64,000 nt of DNA from Neoarius graeffei (taxonomy: Eukaryota; Chordata; Actinopteri; Siluriformes; Ariidae): assembly GCF_027579695.1 (NCBI RefSeq), contig NC_083589.1, positions 36,786,335-36,850,334 of the forward strand, in the 5' to 3' direction. The first letter of the stretch is position 1. Every line of letters starts with the position of its first letter. The translations under genes and the position numbers were made by a program. Of the stretch, positions 1 through 11,754 are shown piece after piece. The notes beneath the pieces are model-generated. The model saw only the letters and a list, made by a program, of their open reading frames with translations, did not search any database and was not told the DNA's origin.

Positions 1-1451
1 AAAGCGCTCTTTGCTTGTTATATTGTGCCTTTTCCCTGCACCGTTACCAAGGCGACGAGCTGCACTCAGGGAGCAGAGAGGGGCGGGGCTGCTCGCTCTC
101 TCTCTCATGGTGTATTGAGCTGTTATATTTACAGAAACATTCATGTTAAAAGGTGTCTCATGCTGCATCAGATTCATCAGAGGTGGTAACTCAGGTGACC
201 TGCAAAGAAATTCATTATATTTTGTGAAATCATTCCTGTCTAAATATAGGTTATGGCAGCCATCTTGAAAAAAAAAAATTCAAAAAAAAAAAAAAAAAAT
301 GCCTGCCTACCGACCCTAGTTTTGAAATCTACGTAACCGGAAACACTTTTGTGGCCTAACTAACAGTTCTAGCATATGATTTGCATAGTTTTTTTTTTAT
401 AAACTATTACGTGAGCCCTCATGTCCTGTGGATCAGGTGGAGTCATCCTGGAAGAGACCACTCCCTACCAGGAGAGAAAATGTTTTATCAGAGGATAGAA
501 CAACTTCGTACTGATTTACAGTGATGCTTCGCTCCAATGCAGGGTTTTCATTAGTATGGAAAACAGATAAAACGTGAAAAGTAACAGATTAGGCTGGGGG
601 TCATGTGGGTCCAGGGCAACGCCCTGATTGGGGGGGGGGGGGGGGGGCACTTCAGGTTGCCCCGTATGCATTCATTTAATGGTCTTCTGCATGTTAAATT
701 ATAATAAAGCAAATACTTGATTTATTTGGTGTATACTAATGAAGTTACGGTTTGTTTGTTTTTTTTGTTTGCCAGGGAAAGGGAGGCGGGCCAGAATTAT
801 AACGTGGCAGTACGCCACTTTAAAAACGCCCGTGGAGAACACTGCTGGGCATTTTCCACGAGACTTACCATTTTTTTCTGAGAAGCCGAAATCGAAGAGT
901 GTTCACTTTTGTTTTTTTGCAGTCGCCATCACGCTATACCATACAGGATAGGATCGCCATCTTAACATGTGGGAACCTTGTGAAGTGCTATAATTTAATA
1001 CACGCTAAATGATTGGCTAATCCTTCTTATATCGTCTAATCGGTTCCCACACCTCTTATCTAGACACACGTACACAGCCTCAGCAACCAAACCCTTTCCT
1101 TCTCAAACAAGTCAGACGAGAAAAGTTCGAACAATTACGGGAAAATTACATTTGGCCGAAAAACAACCAATTCAAACCTCATTACAACCGATGATTTCGC
1201 TCGGCAATCGGTTACGAATGAAAACCCTGCTCCAATTGGGACAAATGGGCCCAAACCACGTCAGTTTAATCCTACAGTATAACAGAGCCGCCAGTTCGTC
1301 TTTTAAATGCTCACAGATTGCATAGTAAGAGTCTTTTACCCAACACCCTGAACATGTACGGTAAAACTATCACCTCGAAGAATATCTTTTAACAGTCAGT
1401 TTACATATTTCCAAGTTTTTCACAAACTGCCATTATCAAAACAGATCGTCA
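1..1451. other. Unassigned sequence, probable cerk intron
   Basis: No exon, repeat family or transposon end is recognised here. There are A runs near 267-298 and a G run near 631-647. If the cerk call at 18051-18201 is right, this is intron of that minus-strand gene. Confidence 0.4.
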
Positions 1452-1665
1452 AGTCAAGTTTATTTGTAAAGCGCTTTTAAGAATAAATATTGTCACAAAG
1501 CAACTTTACAGAATTTGAACAACTTTAAACATGAGCTAATTTGATCCCTAATCTATCCCCAATGAGCAAGCCTGTGGCGACGGTGGCAAGGAAAAACTCC
1601 CTCAGACGACACAAGGAAGAAACCTCGAGAGGAACCAGACTCAAAAGGTTCCTCATTTGTATTGC
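1452..1665 (-). repeat. Retroposon 3' fragment, CAAGTCAAG-tail family
   Basis: Starts CAAGTCAAGTTTATTTGT and runs through a block on small-tile AGCGCTTTTAA...AATAAA, then a segment on clipped-CTCAGACGACA. The same order of blocks recurs at 33412-33872 and 40153-40680. Read on the minus strand, the CAAGTCAAG repeats form a (CTTGA)n-like 3' tail, typical of non-LTR retroposons. The family is not named; this is a diverged partial copy. Confidence 0.6.
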
Positions 1666-2730
1666 TGATTCTAGTGTTCTTTGTACAAATCTCTCACTTT
1701 AAGACATCCTGGCTTCAAGCGTTCATAACATACCAAGGTCACAGAACAAGACTGGACATTCCACTGGAGTCTGGCTAATGATTCTCCCTGATGGGTGTTC
1801 TTCAGTCATTAACAAACTGCCTGATGTACTGTCTCTGTATGATGCAACAGTATCAGACTATTACTCCAGACAAACACTTTGACCCAAAAAAATTATGATC
1901 CATGGAAAGTTCCTGACCTCAGGTTACCTTAAGTGTCCCATCTAAGATCATACGGATAGATGTGCCGTTTCGTAACCTCCATTTTATTGATGTCTAATCT
2001 CGTACGGAGGAGATCACCAGTGAACACGTGTGAATATATTTTCTGTTGAACCACACCAGCGAGCAACAAGAAGGACTGGACTTGCTGCCCATCCATTCTG
2101 ACATTCAAGTGTGGAACAACACGAACATGAGAAACCTGTTTGTTAATTGTTTCGTAATGAAATGTTAAGCTGGTTGTGCAAGTGTAGCAGCAGAAACACA
2201 ACAGCTGCTTTACAGTGCATGGAAAAGGCCAAAGTGTATTACCAGTCACCTTCCACTTCTCTGTACTACAGGGTGGTTGGACTTCCACACAAGCACACTG
2301 GAGCTTTGAGTTACCCGGGGGCTCAGCTAATAAAATTATGATTTATCCATCCATGATAAACTAGATGAAGAGAGTACTCGCACGATTTCTCATGTGCACA
2401 TTGGACCTAAGCCTCATTAATCACTCACACACCCTTATTTTCACCAAGTGCTATTCTTGGTCATGTTTCAGTATCTCCATAAAGGCATGCAGATTTAAAT
2501 CACATGCTTCGTTTGTAGATGCTAAATATAAAACATAGAAAGAATTTCAAAAACCAAAACTAGCCGTGTCACATCTCACTATTTGCGAGATCAGGACCGG
2601 GACTCCTGACCTGACAGAAGGAACAAGTAGAACTTTACAGCAATGACATTAACAGGATCCAGATGCCTCTACCACCAACAAGTCTAGTCCTTTTTGGTAC
2701 CAGTTTGGATGCCTGAAATGCCTTTCAAAT
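1666..2730. other. Unassigned sequence with an open minus frame
   Basis: No repeat family is recognised. A minus-strand frame of 119 codons (1929-2288) has no domain I know, no splice context and no second copy in the window, so it is not called as a gene. Confidence 0.3.
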
Positions 2731-2751
2731 ATACAGTGCCTCAAAAAAAGT

Positions 2752-2754
<3 letters not shown>

Positions 2755-2792
<38 letters not shown>
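2755..2792. repeat. (CA)n microsatellite
   Basis: About 19 uninterrupted CA units directly after the Tc1-like left end. Confidence 0.95.
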
Positions 2793-2795
<3 letters not shown>

Positions 2796-2867
2796 CTTTT
2801 TACTATATTGCATCATCAAAAGGAAGTACATTAAAAGGAGATTTTCTTCCAGCTCCTTTTGGAGTGA

Positions 2868-2870
<3 letters not shown>

Positions 2871-2902
<32 letters not shown>
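2871..2902. repeat. (CT)n microsatellite
   Basis: About 15 CT units followed by a short TATC run. Confidence 0.95.
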
Positions 2903-2910
<8 letters not shown>

Positions 2911-3469
2911 ATTAAGTATTTAGATGTCCTAAATGTTAGTTTTACAAACAAATCTAAAAACTGCTTGAGCACTCACTAAATATGTAAAACAGGTGACAAC
3001 TGTCGTATTGTGTCCAATCACATGCTTGCACAAGAAATAATCGGTGATTCAGGGAGGTGTCTCAGCCCAGACTGGAATGACCTGAAAACAGGTGTCCAGC
3101 AATGTTCTCCACCGCACTGAGGAGCATCAAAAAAACGGCAAAAATAATAAAAGAGCATAAAAGTTTGAGTCAAGATAAATCTGTGATTGCTGCAAAACGA
3201 CAATGCAGAAGTGCTGATTTTGGAGGGTTAATGAATACTTATCAAATAAGCAGTCTTATTTTTAAATAAATTGAGGACATCCAATTTTTTTCCCCCAAAC
3301 TTTGTTACTGTCGAGAGTGACCTCAAAATGGGCAGAAAAAAAATCCTACAAAGAACTGAAGAGCCACTGCATTGCTCCGTTTAGGTAAATATGAAGCAAA
3401 GGCTAAATCCCACTAGTGCCAATATCAGCAGCTGAAAAGCTTTGTGGGTAATGAAGGAAATTTCACTGT

Positions 3470-3965
3470 GAAATAATTTATATAGCGTCTTTCACAAAAC
3501 CCAAGGTCGCTTTACAGTTATAAATAAATAAAGTCCACCAAATAGAGGTCAAGATGTCATTCCAATGGTGCAGCAGCCACAGTCCCACCAAAAGGCACAC
3601 AAAAACAAGTCCCACACCGCCAGCACAGCCGCTGCGACGACGCCGGCAACATCACTCGGAACACCACACCATGGATCCACAAAGCGAGCACAGAAGCACC
3701 GCCACGCAGAGCGCTGGTATGTCTCAAACCACCTGCACAGCTGCCGCGACACGACCAAGCAACATCGCTCGGAACATCACACCAAGCATTAAAGCACAGA
3801 GCGCTGGACAACTACGATGTTAAAATGAGCAACGAGCTCACTGCAGTCCATAGCTGGGAGCACAGGCATCACCCACAGTGAACCGACGCCCAAAACCGGG
3901 TCCAGAGCGTCACCCCAACCGGCAGACAGAAACAAAACATCAAACTACACAAACACAAAAATAAA
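3470..3965 (-). repeat. Retroposon 3' fragment, ATATAGCGYCTTTC family (copy 1)
   Basis: The opening AATTTATATAGCGTCTTTC and the block CCCAAGGTCGCTTTACAG mark the 3' end of a fish non-LTR retroposon read on the minus strand. The same roughly 500 bp, including the GC-rich part with repeated GCGAGCACAGAAGCACCGCC, recurs at 9845-10375. The several overlapping open frames are shadows of this repeat. Confidence 0.65.
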
Positions 3966-3970
3966 ATAAG

Positions 3971-4858
3971 TGCTGTCAAAGTTAACTCGATAACGCGTTA
4001 ACGCGATCTCAATTTAACGCGATTAAAAAAATAAAAATAAAATAAATAAATAGTGCCGTTAACGCAAATTCTAATTTGGCCCTGCGAGTCACCCGTAGTT
4101 CCTGCTGAGGCTTGTCGCGCGCTGCTTCAATAAGAGTACGTGTGAGTGACGGAGAAAGGCATAGACATATAAACATCCTCGCCGCCATATTGGATGTGGC
4201 AAAGTGGAGATTCTTCAACCGTCTCTGGTATCACGTCTAGACAGTAGCCGAGAATAAAGATGCCTCGTTCACGTGCTGCGTTTAACTGTACCAACAGGTT
4301 TACCGGCCAAACGAGATCACATGGGATTACCTTTCACAGGTGAGACTGGAAAATACTTTTCAATACTGTTCCTTCAGTCTTCAGTTTCCCAGCTCATCTC
4401 CACCGGGTAGGTGTAGAGTTATAAGCAGTGAGAATTAGAGAATACAGTGCCACACTATGATGAACGTTTTTGAACGTATGATGAATGTTTTTATTTTTGT
4501 TATCTGTTTTTTTTCTTCTTTTATGGCAAATACTTCTCTTCAAAAGAAACTAATGAAGAGTAAAATAAAACTTTATTTTCACAGTGATATGCACTTTATT
4601 TTTCATCCCTTGGTTTTCTCATCTAATATGGAAGTTATGGATGTCAGTGGCTGTAACAAGACGAGTTATGCTCTGCAATAATAAAAAAAAAAAAAAAAAA
4701 AAAAAACCCTTTTGTACAAAGCAAGCCCATTCACTTTATGCTGATAAGAGAATTACAATGGTTTTTCATGTGACAAAAATGTGCGATTAATCACGAGTTA
4801 ACTATGACAATCGCGACATTAATCGCGATTAAATATTTTAATCGCTTGACAGCACTAA
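3971..4858 (+). mobile_element. TIR element with a THAP-type exon
   Basis: The ends are inverted: AGTGCTGTCAAAGTTAACTC at left and CGCTTGACAGCACT at right. The repeated GATTAATCGCGA motifs near both ends are subterminal repeats. Flanks AAATAAAA and AAATAAAT agree in 7 of 8 bases, as for an 8-bp TSD (P or hAT class). The interior carries a THAP-like first exon at 4260-4339. At about 0.89 kb the element is non-autonomous. The exact ends could shift by 1-2 bases. Confidence 0.6.
4260..4339 (+). pseudogene. THAP zinc-finger first exon, decayed
   Basis: ATG opens a frame reading MPRSRAAFNCTNRF...GITFHR and closes at a consensus donor, CACAG|GTGAGA. The pattern MPxSCAAxNCxNR...GITFHRFP is the N-terminal half of the THAP (C2CH) DNA-binding domain, found in P-element transposases, THAP9 and other transposons. 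The first zinc-binding cysteine is arginine here (CGT for TGT), so zinc binding should be lost. It lies inside the TIR element at 3971-4858; no downstream exon was found. Confidence 0.55.
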
Positions 4859-7310
4859 AATAAATAGGGGGGGGGGGGGAGAAGAGAGAGAAAAAAATAA
4901 AATAAAGCTCTGGTGAGAAGCAGCAGCCAGAATGCGCACAACGTTCTCTCAACCGGAAGCAGGAAACGTACAAAAATTATGACGAGAGCAATTTTTTTTT
5001 TTTTTTTACACTCAAGGTCAACTCAATTTTATTATTTAAAAATAAAAATCTTGGACACCAGAAATGATCACGTTAATTAGATGCACTTTTTTTGCCCTTT
5101 CCTTTTTAACTATACATAGCACAGCAACAAACATCCACTCGGTTTATTGATCTTTCTAAAAGAGGTCCAGGGATTCGACCATCTCAAAAGACAGATCTAA
5201 AATATTTATCGGCAACAGAACCACATTTACAGCGACGGTTTGAAAACAAGTCGGCTTTGTTGGCAGCATTAAGCAGGGCTGTGGTTTTGTAAGAAATCTA
5301 AGACCAGGCTTGGGCTCCATCACCGGGCAGATGCAAGCTCGAGCAGGCACGTCACGTGAGCGGCAGGGATATGCAGACAACGGACATGAGCTCATTACTG
5401 AAGCTTAAATAACACGTTGCCCTTCCCCGAGTCTTGTTTGAACAGCCACACATATCGTTTATCCAACGTATGGCATTAGACTTTAGCAAACGTTGGATTC
5501 ACATGAAATGACCCTTGATAAATACGGTCTCTGCAGCCTTTCCCCCCCCCCACATTATGCATTCTGGGAAGACTGTCATTTGCAAGATGGGGAGTTAGGT
5601 TACATTAGATACTCATTTTGACAAGATCTATTTTTCACACCTTAGTTTGGTTAGTTAGTCCAAATCAACCCATAGTAGTCGTAGTTGCTTAGACAAAACC
5701 ATAGGAGATGACTCAAGCAAATCTAAAAGGAAAATGGTGTGGTTTAAAATGAATCAACAAGTATGCCACTTTTATTTATTATACTCCATGGGGTTCTTAG
5801 AGAGGAAAGGACTGACTGCATGCAGTCCAACTAAGACTTGAAGAAACTAATGAGATCATTGAGATGATCTAAATCCTGGTGCATGTGCTCATCAGCAGAC
5901 GACCTTATCACGGTCCAAGGTTGACCCATAACTCATACTGCTTAGCATGGGAGTACTAGCTTACCCAACTTCAGACATCCACAAAAATGCTCTGCTTTAT
6001 TCGTGTTCTCATGTTTGGCACCATCCCAAGATCACGTCTTCATTTGGGTCTTGGTGGAGCTGATTTTCTTTTGAAATTTGAATGACGCATTTGTCTGGCC
6101 AAATAAAAGGAACCAAAAACGCAACACACCAAGATTCCAAGACTGAATAACCAACAACATGTGTGACATCACCGTTATACTGGCACTGACTAACACTATA
6201 TAGGGAGAGGAAAAAAAAAAAAAATTTAGAACAATGAATCAACGCTTTGCGAAGAGCAGTTCAGTTTCAAAGCCAGCCTATTTTGTTAATAAAATAGTAG
6301 GCTAGCGAAAATGTAAAATGACCCCAATCGGATATGCACAGACATAGAGCTGGAGAGTTCTGGGAAACGTGAGCACCCTTCACACTAGTGCTTTACGTAA
6401 AATGATAACGCGACAGAGCTCAACATGAGCATAAAAGACCCTTGAGAACTGACAGAACCATCATTGAAGATGACCCATTATTGAAACGCGATGAGAACGA
6501 TTTCTTTTCATTACCGACATGATGTATAAGTGAGTGTAAAGAGCTTTAAGTGCACTCGGTGGAAGGTCACCACTTGATGCACATTACTGTACTTCTATTT
6601 CCAAATCATCAGAGAGAGACCATACATTATCACCCTGAAACGACTATTTATGAGCAGCACTCATGTATCCAGACACACTACATTACTCACTTCTTACAGA
6701 GCTGTGCTGCCTCTCCGGCCCTGTTCAGACTCTGCGTTCTCATCCATCGCGGGTGATCTGATCACATGCAGACAGCGGAGACGGACAGATGTTCGCACCA
6801 GACTTTTCCAGGGGTCTCGACTGCATCTTTAGAGACCACATGCTCAAATTTCATCAGTGGAAGGGTTGCCAAATCTACTAAAACCACTCTCATATGATTT
6901 CAAATCCAAACTCAAAAATATGAGCCAACAGCAAACAAAACGGTTGTATTAAGCCAGTAACTGGCATTTCTGAATCAAACCATCAGGCATCGTGATAGAT
7001 CAGTTGATAAAACCTTTAAATCATACTCTCATCTCACTGTGGGGAATTTGAGAAAGATTCTCATCTAATCATGTTGCATCTGCATTCAAACATAACCTAC
7101 AAAAATCAAGAGCAACAACAACAAAAAAAAAAAAAAGCGAGTTTTATTTGTGAACAAGAGCATGTCAAATATCTTACAAATAATAAACAGTCTACAGTAC
7201 CTGTATTGTAGTTTACTATAGTTTGTGTTCGAGAACGTGAAAACTTACGTGCTTTTTCACCATTTGTACACTTGACTGCTTTAATTTAGCAATTCTGTCC
7301 AATAACAATT
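4859..7310. other. Unassigned sequence, probable cerk intron
   Basis: No exon or dated repeat is recognised. There are G and A runs just after 4866, and a T run near 4990. The stretch near 6715-6780 (GTTCAGACTCTG...GTGATCTGATCACATG) resembles one near 9540-9600 and may be a shared MITE end. Confidence 0.35.
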
Positions 7311-7319
7311 TACCTTCCA

Positions 7320-8220
7320 GCTGGTGTAGCAGTAGCGCTAGCGAAGGCCACTGCTAGCTGACCCATGACTCAGTGCTGTTAGCACGGCAGCCCAGTCACC
7401 TTTCAGCCAGCGTAGCAGTACCGTTAGCGAAGGCCAATGCTAGCTTACCCGTGACTCATGCCCCTTTTCCACCGAAGCAGTTCCAGGGCTGGTTCGGGGC
7501 CAGTGCTTAGTTTGGAACCGGGTTTTCTGTTTCCACTGACAAAGAACTGGCTCTGGGGCCAGAAAAACCGGTTCCAGGCTAGCACCAACTCTCTGCTGGG
7601 CCAGAGGAAAGAACCGGTTAAGTCAGCGGGGGGGCGGAGTTGTTAAGACCAACAACAATAAGACCGCGAAAGATCGCCATTTTTAAGTGACGAGAAGCAG
7701 CAGCTGTACAAACGCGAAGTCATCGATTATTATTATTGTTGTTGCTGCTGCTGCTTCTTCTGCGTTGTTTTTGCTTCGATATTCACGCCAAGGTTTATGC
7801 AAACGTAGCGCCGTAACTGACGTATACAGTGACGTAACTGACGTGGCTTCCCTTAGCACCGTGAGCTATGGAAAAGCAAACTGGTTCTCAGCTGGCTCGC
7901 AAGTTGAACGAGTTGTGAACCAGCACCAGCACTGGCTCCGAACCAGCCCTGGAACTGATTTGGTGGAAAAGAGGCATCAGTGCTGTTAGCACAGCAGTCC
8001 AGTTACCTTCCAGCCAATGGAGCAGTAGCCTTACAGAAAGACAATGCTAGCTGACCCACGACTGTGCTGTTAGCACGGCAGTCCAGTTACCTTCCAGTCA
8101 GTGTAGCAGTAGCCTTAGCAAAGGCCAACGCTAGCTTACCCACAACTCCGTGCTGTTCACACGGCAGTCCACTTACCTTCCAGTCAGTATAGTGTTAGCA
8201 AAGGCCAATGCTTGCGCAGT
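7320..8220. repeat. Tandem repeat internal to copy A
   Basis: About five imperfect units of a sequence containing CCTTCCAG, AGCAGTAGC, GCGAAGGCCAATGCTAGC and GTGCTGTTAGCACGGCAG. One unit is split by the MITE. The same unit appears inverted at 38101-38260 in copy B, so the array belongs to the mobile family, not to the locus. Confidence 0.7.
7459..7976. mobile_element. Harbinger-like MITE with 3-bp TSD
   Basis: Ends are TGCCCCTTTTCCACCGAAG and its near inverse TTTGGTGGAAAAGAGGCA. It is flanked by TCA on both sides (7456-7458, 7977-7979). Removing it restores the tandem unit GACTCAGTGCTG. The TIR resembles that of the elements at 31144 and 38874 (TGGCCCTTTTCCACTACC). It has no transposase. Confidence 0.75.
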
Positions 8221-8312
8221 CAAGCCGAATATTATTATTTTTTTTCCTCTGTGTAATTTACTTTTAAAATCAACATCGACAGCTAAACACAATTGAGTTA
8301 CCTGGCAGCCAA

Positions 8313-8358
8313 AATTCTCTCAAAATCTATTCTTTAACGATGCAAACCTGGTGGCCAT
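8313..8358 (-). pseudogene. MATRF exon, copy A (frameshifted)
   Basis: On the minus strand ATGGCCACCAGGTTTGC gives MATRFASLK, then one extra base shifts the frame into a stop just before a conserved GATTTTGAGAGAATTTTGG block ending at CTGCCAG|GTAACT, a plausible splice donor. Copies at 37956 and 50110 keep the frame longer. See those entries for what the protein could be. Confidence 0.5.
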
Positions 8359-8860
8359 GTTTGTTTACAAATGGTCACTGTCGCTCGCTAACACGGAAGT
8401 TTTACATCTCTGACATGTGACGTCATGTTATCTTGTAACAATATCGCAAGCTCATTCTCCATCAGGTTGACTGGCGAAAGACACGGAACAAAAGCGATGA
8501 CAACATTGCATGCCATCAATAAAACCACTAGAAGGGAATAGAACATGTTTTTATTGCATAAAAAAAAAAAAAAACAAGTGTCCTGTATGTATAATAATTC
8601 CCGATATTTCACTCCGATGCCGTCACTCCCAGCGTTTTCTTGCTGACTAGACTCGTGTTGTCAAAATGGCAAACCTGTTCAAAATTAAAATACTTTTGAT
8701 TAACTTTCATATTTTTTTGTCGACGTGTCCATATAATATAAAGAACATTACACTGTGGCTTGAAGATATGAAGCTTATCTTCTCGTGTTGAAAAATGCTT
8801 CACCCATTCCTGAAATATACATTCACCACTTGGAGATAAACTTATCTTTGCACGACCATA

Positions 8861-9837
8861 TAATAGCCTCTATTACCCGGCCACACTGTAAATCTGCCAC
8901 ATCCAAGCCCGACACTCCATCAGTCCAACATCATAACCATCACTGCAAAATGTGCTGCAGCTTTTAAGAGTACTGTAATGAAACATTAATTCCTAATGAA
9001 ATAAAACTAAAACACGCCATTTTCTTAAAGAGGCTAGTTATTAAAAACCACGACACTAGAACGGGCTTGGACAATTAATATACAACCTCGGTTTTCTTCA
9101 CTCCTATTCAGCTGAAGTTCTTCCCTTTTTTTTTTTAAAAAAGAGAAACGATACAGCTTGTTTACCGGGACAAGTTACTGAGAAGTAGCAAAGTCCTCTT
9201 CCCTGAAAACTCTTCACTTGTAAACCATTACAAAAGACACAGTACAGACACCCGAGACTCCTTCTATACCAGGTTAAAGCAACATCGAACAGAACGCTTA
9301 AAAAATATCAGTGATTCTATGGTTATTATTATTATTATTAGGTTGAAGATGATATGGATTACCCGCCATACAATTCCCTGGACAAATTGTTACTTTAGAA
9401 ACGATAAAAACACCAGCATTAATATAAACATGGCTGCACACAGACAACTAGGCTTTTTAAAAAAAAAAAAAATTATTATTATTATTATAGGGATGTGAAC
9501 GGATCATGAGACGCATTGGACCTTGCTCAGAGCTGCATGTAGTGCTGTCCACTTGTGATCTGATCACCCGAGACGCCTCTTAATATCAAGTCTGAATGAG
9601 GCCTTAGTAGTCAAACCTTTTCAGCATTCAGGTTTCCAAGTAACAAAAGCAAGGGCCTCGACAGTATCCAGTGAAGGAAGGAAAGAAACTCAATTCCAAA
9701 GCAGCACAACCCCTGGGAAAAGGTGTGTGCAGGCTTTCGGAGGAAAAGAAATCCAGGTAGCGAGTGCACTTTTGTATTCTAGGCCACTGGGCTCACTGAC
9801 ATTTCTATGGTGAAACCTATTATTACAAGACACACAT
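8861..9837. other. Unassigned sequence with A/T-rich simple repeats
   Basis: No coding signal is seen. Short ATT arrays lie near 9328-9341 and 9470-9488. The stretch 9520-9605 (GTCCACTTGTGATCTGATCAC...) resembles 6715-6780. Confidence 0.3.
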
Positions 9838-9844
9838 AATAATA

Positions 9845-10375
9845 ATAATAATAATAATAATAAGTTTCAATTTATATAGCGCCTTTCTCAAAACCCAAGG
9901 TCACTTTACAACTATAGGCAGAAAAAAAGTCCACCAAAGAGAGGTCAGGAGGTCATTCCAGTGGTGTAGTGGCTACAGTCCCACCTAAAGACATATGAAA
10001 ACAAGTCCCACACCTCCAGCACAGCCGCCGTGACACCACCAGCAACATCGCTCGAACACCACGCCATGGATCCACAAAGCGAGCACAGAAGCACCGCCAC
10101 TCAGAGCGCTGGTATGTCCCAAACCGCCTGCACAGCCGCCGCGACACAACCGAGCAACATCGCTTGGAACATCACGCCAAGCACTAAAGCACAGAGCGCT
10201 GGACAACCACGATGTTAAAATGAGCAACGAGCTCGCTGCAGTCCATAGCTGGGAGCACAGGCATCACCCACAGTGAACCAAGGCCTGGAGGGAACCGACA
10301 CCCAAAACTGGGTCCGGAGCTACACTACAACTGGCGGACAAAACACTCAAACATCAAACTACACAAAAACACAGA
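9845..10375 (-). repeat. Retroposon 3' fragment, ATATAGCGYCTTTC family (copy 2)
   Basis: Same body as 3470-3965. An (AAT)n run at 9837-9863 abuts the TTTATATAGCGCCTTTC end. On the minus strand this is a (TTA)n 3' tail, the usual signature of target-primed reverse transcription, which fixes the orientation. Confidence 0.7.
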
Positions 10376-10619
10376 AAAAAAAGGGGGGGGGGGAGAGAAA
10401 AATAAAATAAGCAAAAACATGCAGGTGTCTTTCCTATAAAACACTGTTACGGTCAAAATCAGTCAACCACGTGTTCTTGGATTTTATTCTCAATATTTCA
10501 GTCAGTTTGTTCGTAAACTGAGCAGCACACAATGCTTGGTGCCATGGAGGAAGACAACTGGTGCTCTCTCAATATACACATGATGAGGCCTCATCCAAGA
10601 TGGCTGCAAGTCTGCATAC

Positions 10620-11430
10620 AGGCAGAAGATTAAACAGCTGGTGTTCTGGTGCAGTCAGAATAATCTGCAACTAAACACACTCAAAACAGTGGAGATGACC
10701 GTGGACTTCAGGAGACACCGCTCTGCGATGCTCCCCCTCACGACATGCAGCAGCCTCGTGTCAACTGCGGAGACCTTTAAAGTTCCTGGGAACTCCCATC
10801 TCAAGACTTGCGATGGGGCTCCAACAACAACAACTCCATCTTTAAAAAAAGCCCAGCAGAGGACGTACTTTCTGCAGCAACTCAAAGTACAGTCTGTCAC
10901 GAACAGTTCTATACTACCGTCATCGAATCCGTCCTGTGCACAGCCATCCCGGTCCGGCTTGGAGCAGCCACAAAACAGGACAGGAACAGTCTGCAGCGAA
11001 CAGTAAGGTCAGCAGAAAGGATGATTGGTGCTCCTCTGTCCAGCCTCCAGGATTTCATTTCACGAACCAGGAAGTGGGCAGAGAAAATCATGACGGACTC
11101 CTTACACCCTGGTCACAACCTTTTCCAACTCCTCCCCTCCACCTGGTGCGATAGAGCACCACGAATCAGAACCACCAGACAGAAGAGCAGCTTCTTTCCC
11201 TGTGCCATCAACACCGTAAATCTCTGACCTGAACCATCCTTGCCATTATACTACTGTACCACTTGTATCTCCTGCATACTGCTGTTTGCGCTACCTCATG
11301 GCACTCTGACTGTCGTGTATACTTTTAATATATTGTGTCTTGTAAATAAATATCCTGCATATTGTCTGCGTGCGTGTACTGTTTATATCGTTGATAGCAT
11401 ACACTGTAAATTATATGCCATCATATAATG
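10620..11430 (+). mobile_element. LINE 3' fragment, L2/CR1-type reverse transcriptase
   Basis: Frames that shift at several points read WCSQNNLQLNTLKTVEMTV, then KKAQQRTYFLQQL, then a segment with ATKQDRNSLQRTV and AERMIGAPLSSLQD, and finally SSFFPCAINTVNL before a stop near 11227. This order is the C-terminal end of fish L2-like non-LTR reverse transcriptases (thumb and beyond). At least two frameshifts make it a pseudogene. The 3' UTR may resume after later insertions at 14562-14765, where TTGGCCAATAAACCTGATTC is a typical terminus. Confidence 0.65.
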
Positions 11431-11479
11431 TATACTGTATATAACTGATCTAGATATTTTTATGCACAATATAAATATT

Positions 11480-11650
11480 CTATCCACATTCACTGGATAT
11501 GAGCAATCGTGCACTCTGATTGGCTACTCTACTACTAGACTATCAGCTCATATACTGTAAGTAGAGAAAAACAAAATGGCAAAGCGTGTTGCTGAACCAA
11601 CCGAGGACAAAATAAAAACTCTACTTGAAAACAAAACCCTACATATAAAA
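11480..11650 (+). mobile_element. Fragment with a KIAA1958-like first exon
   Basis: ATG at 11576 opens MAKRVAEPTEDKIKTLLENK before running into a TA microsatellite. The pattern (MAxRxA..TED.I..LLE.K) resembles the start of fish KIAA1958/DUF3504-like transposon proteins and the MATRF exons elsewhere in this window. The upstream TGAGCAATCGTGCACTCTGA belongs to the same dispersed sequence. Family assignment is by memory of the pattern and is tentative. Confidence 0.4.
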
Positions 11651-11652
11651 TA

Positions 11653-11656
<4 letters not shown>

Positions 11657-11718
<62 letters not shown>
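11657..11718. repeat. (TA)n microsatellite
   Basis: About 30 TA units, flanked by AAAATAAATTTATA blocks. Confidence 0.95.
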
Positions 11719-11724
<6 letters not shown>

Positions 11725-11754
11725 ATTTATATTATATAAAAATTAATTATACAC

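Larger units (their letters stand above)
2732..3250. mobile_element. Degenerate Tc1-like remnant
   Basis: The left end reads TACAGTGCCTCAAAAAAAGT followed by ATTCACAC, resembling Tc1-type ends of the CAGTGCCTTGCGAAAGTATT class. A matching ATGAATACTTAT lies near 3231-3242. The interior holds CA and CT microsatellites and no recognisable transposase, so it is an old non-autonomous or deleted copy. The boundaries are approximate. Confidence 0.35.
7310..8860 (-). mobile_element. MATRF-exon element, copy A, inverted
   Basis: This stretch is the reverse complement of parts of 37441-40140 and 47945-51015. Shared blocks are the first-exon segment (8320-8365), the GTTAGCATATCGC-type region, the AGCGTTTTCTTGCTGAC block and the GAAGATAAACTTCATATCTTC terminal palindrome. 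The part at 7320-8220 is a tandem array of a roughly 75-90 bp unit (CCTTCCAGTCAGTGTAGCAG ... GCTAGCTTACCCAC...GCTGTTAGCACGGCAGTCC), interrupted by a Harbinger-like MITE at 7459-7976. Confidence 0.6.

Noticed and set aside
1929..2288. 119-codon minus-strand frame
   Set aside because: No known domain, no splice context and no second copy; a chance frame is as likely.
3554..3823. Overlapping open frames rich in Ser, Thr and Pro
   Set aside because: They lie in the GC-rich part of a retroposon that recurs at 9985-10227 with different frames.
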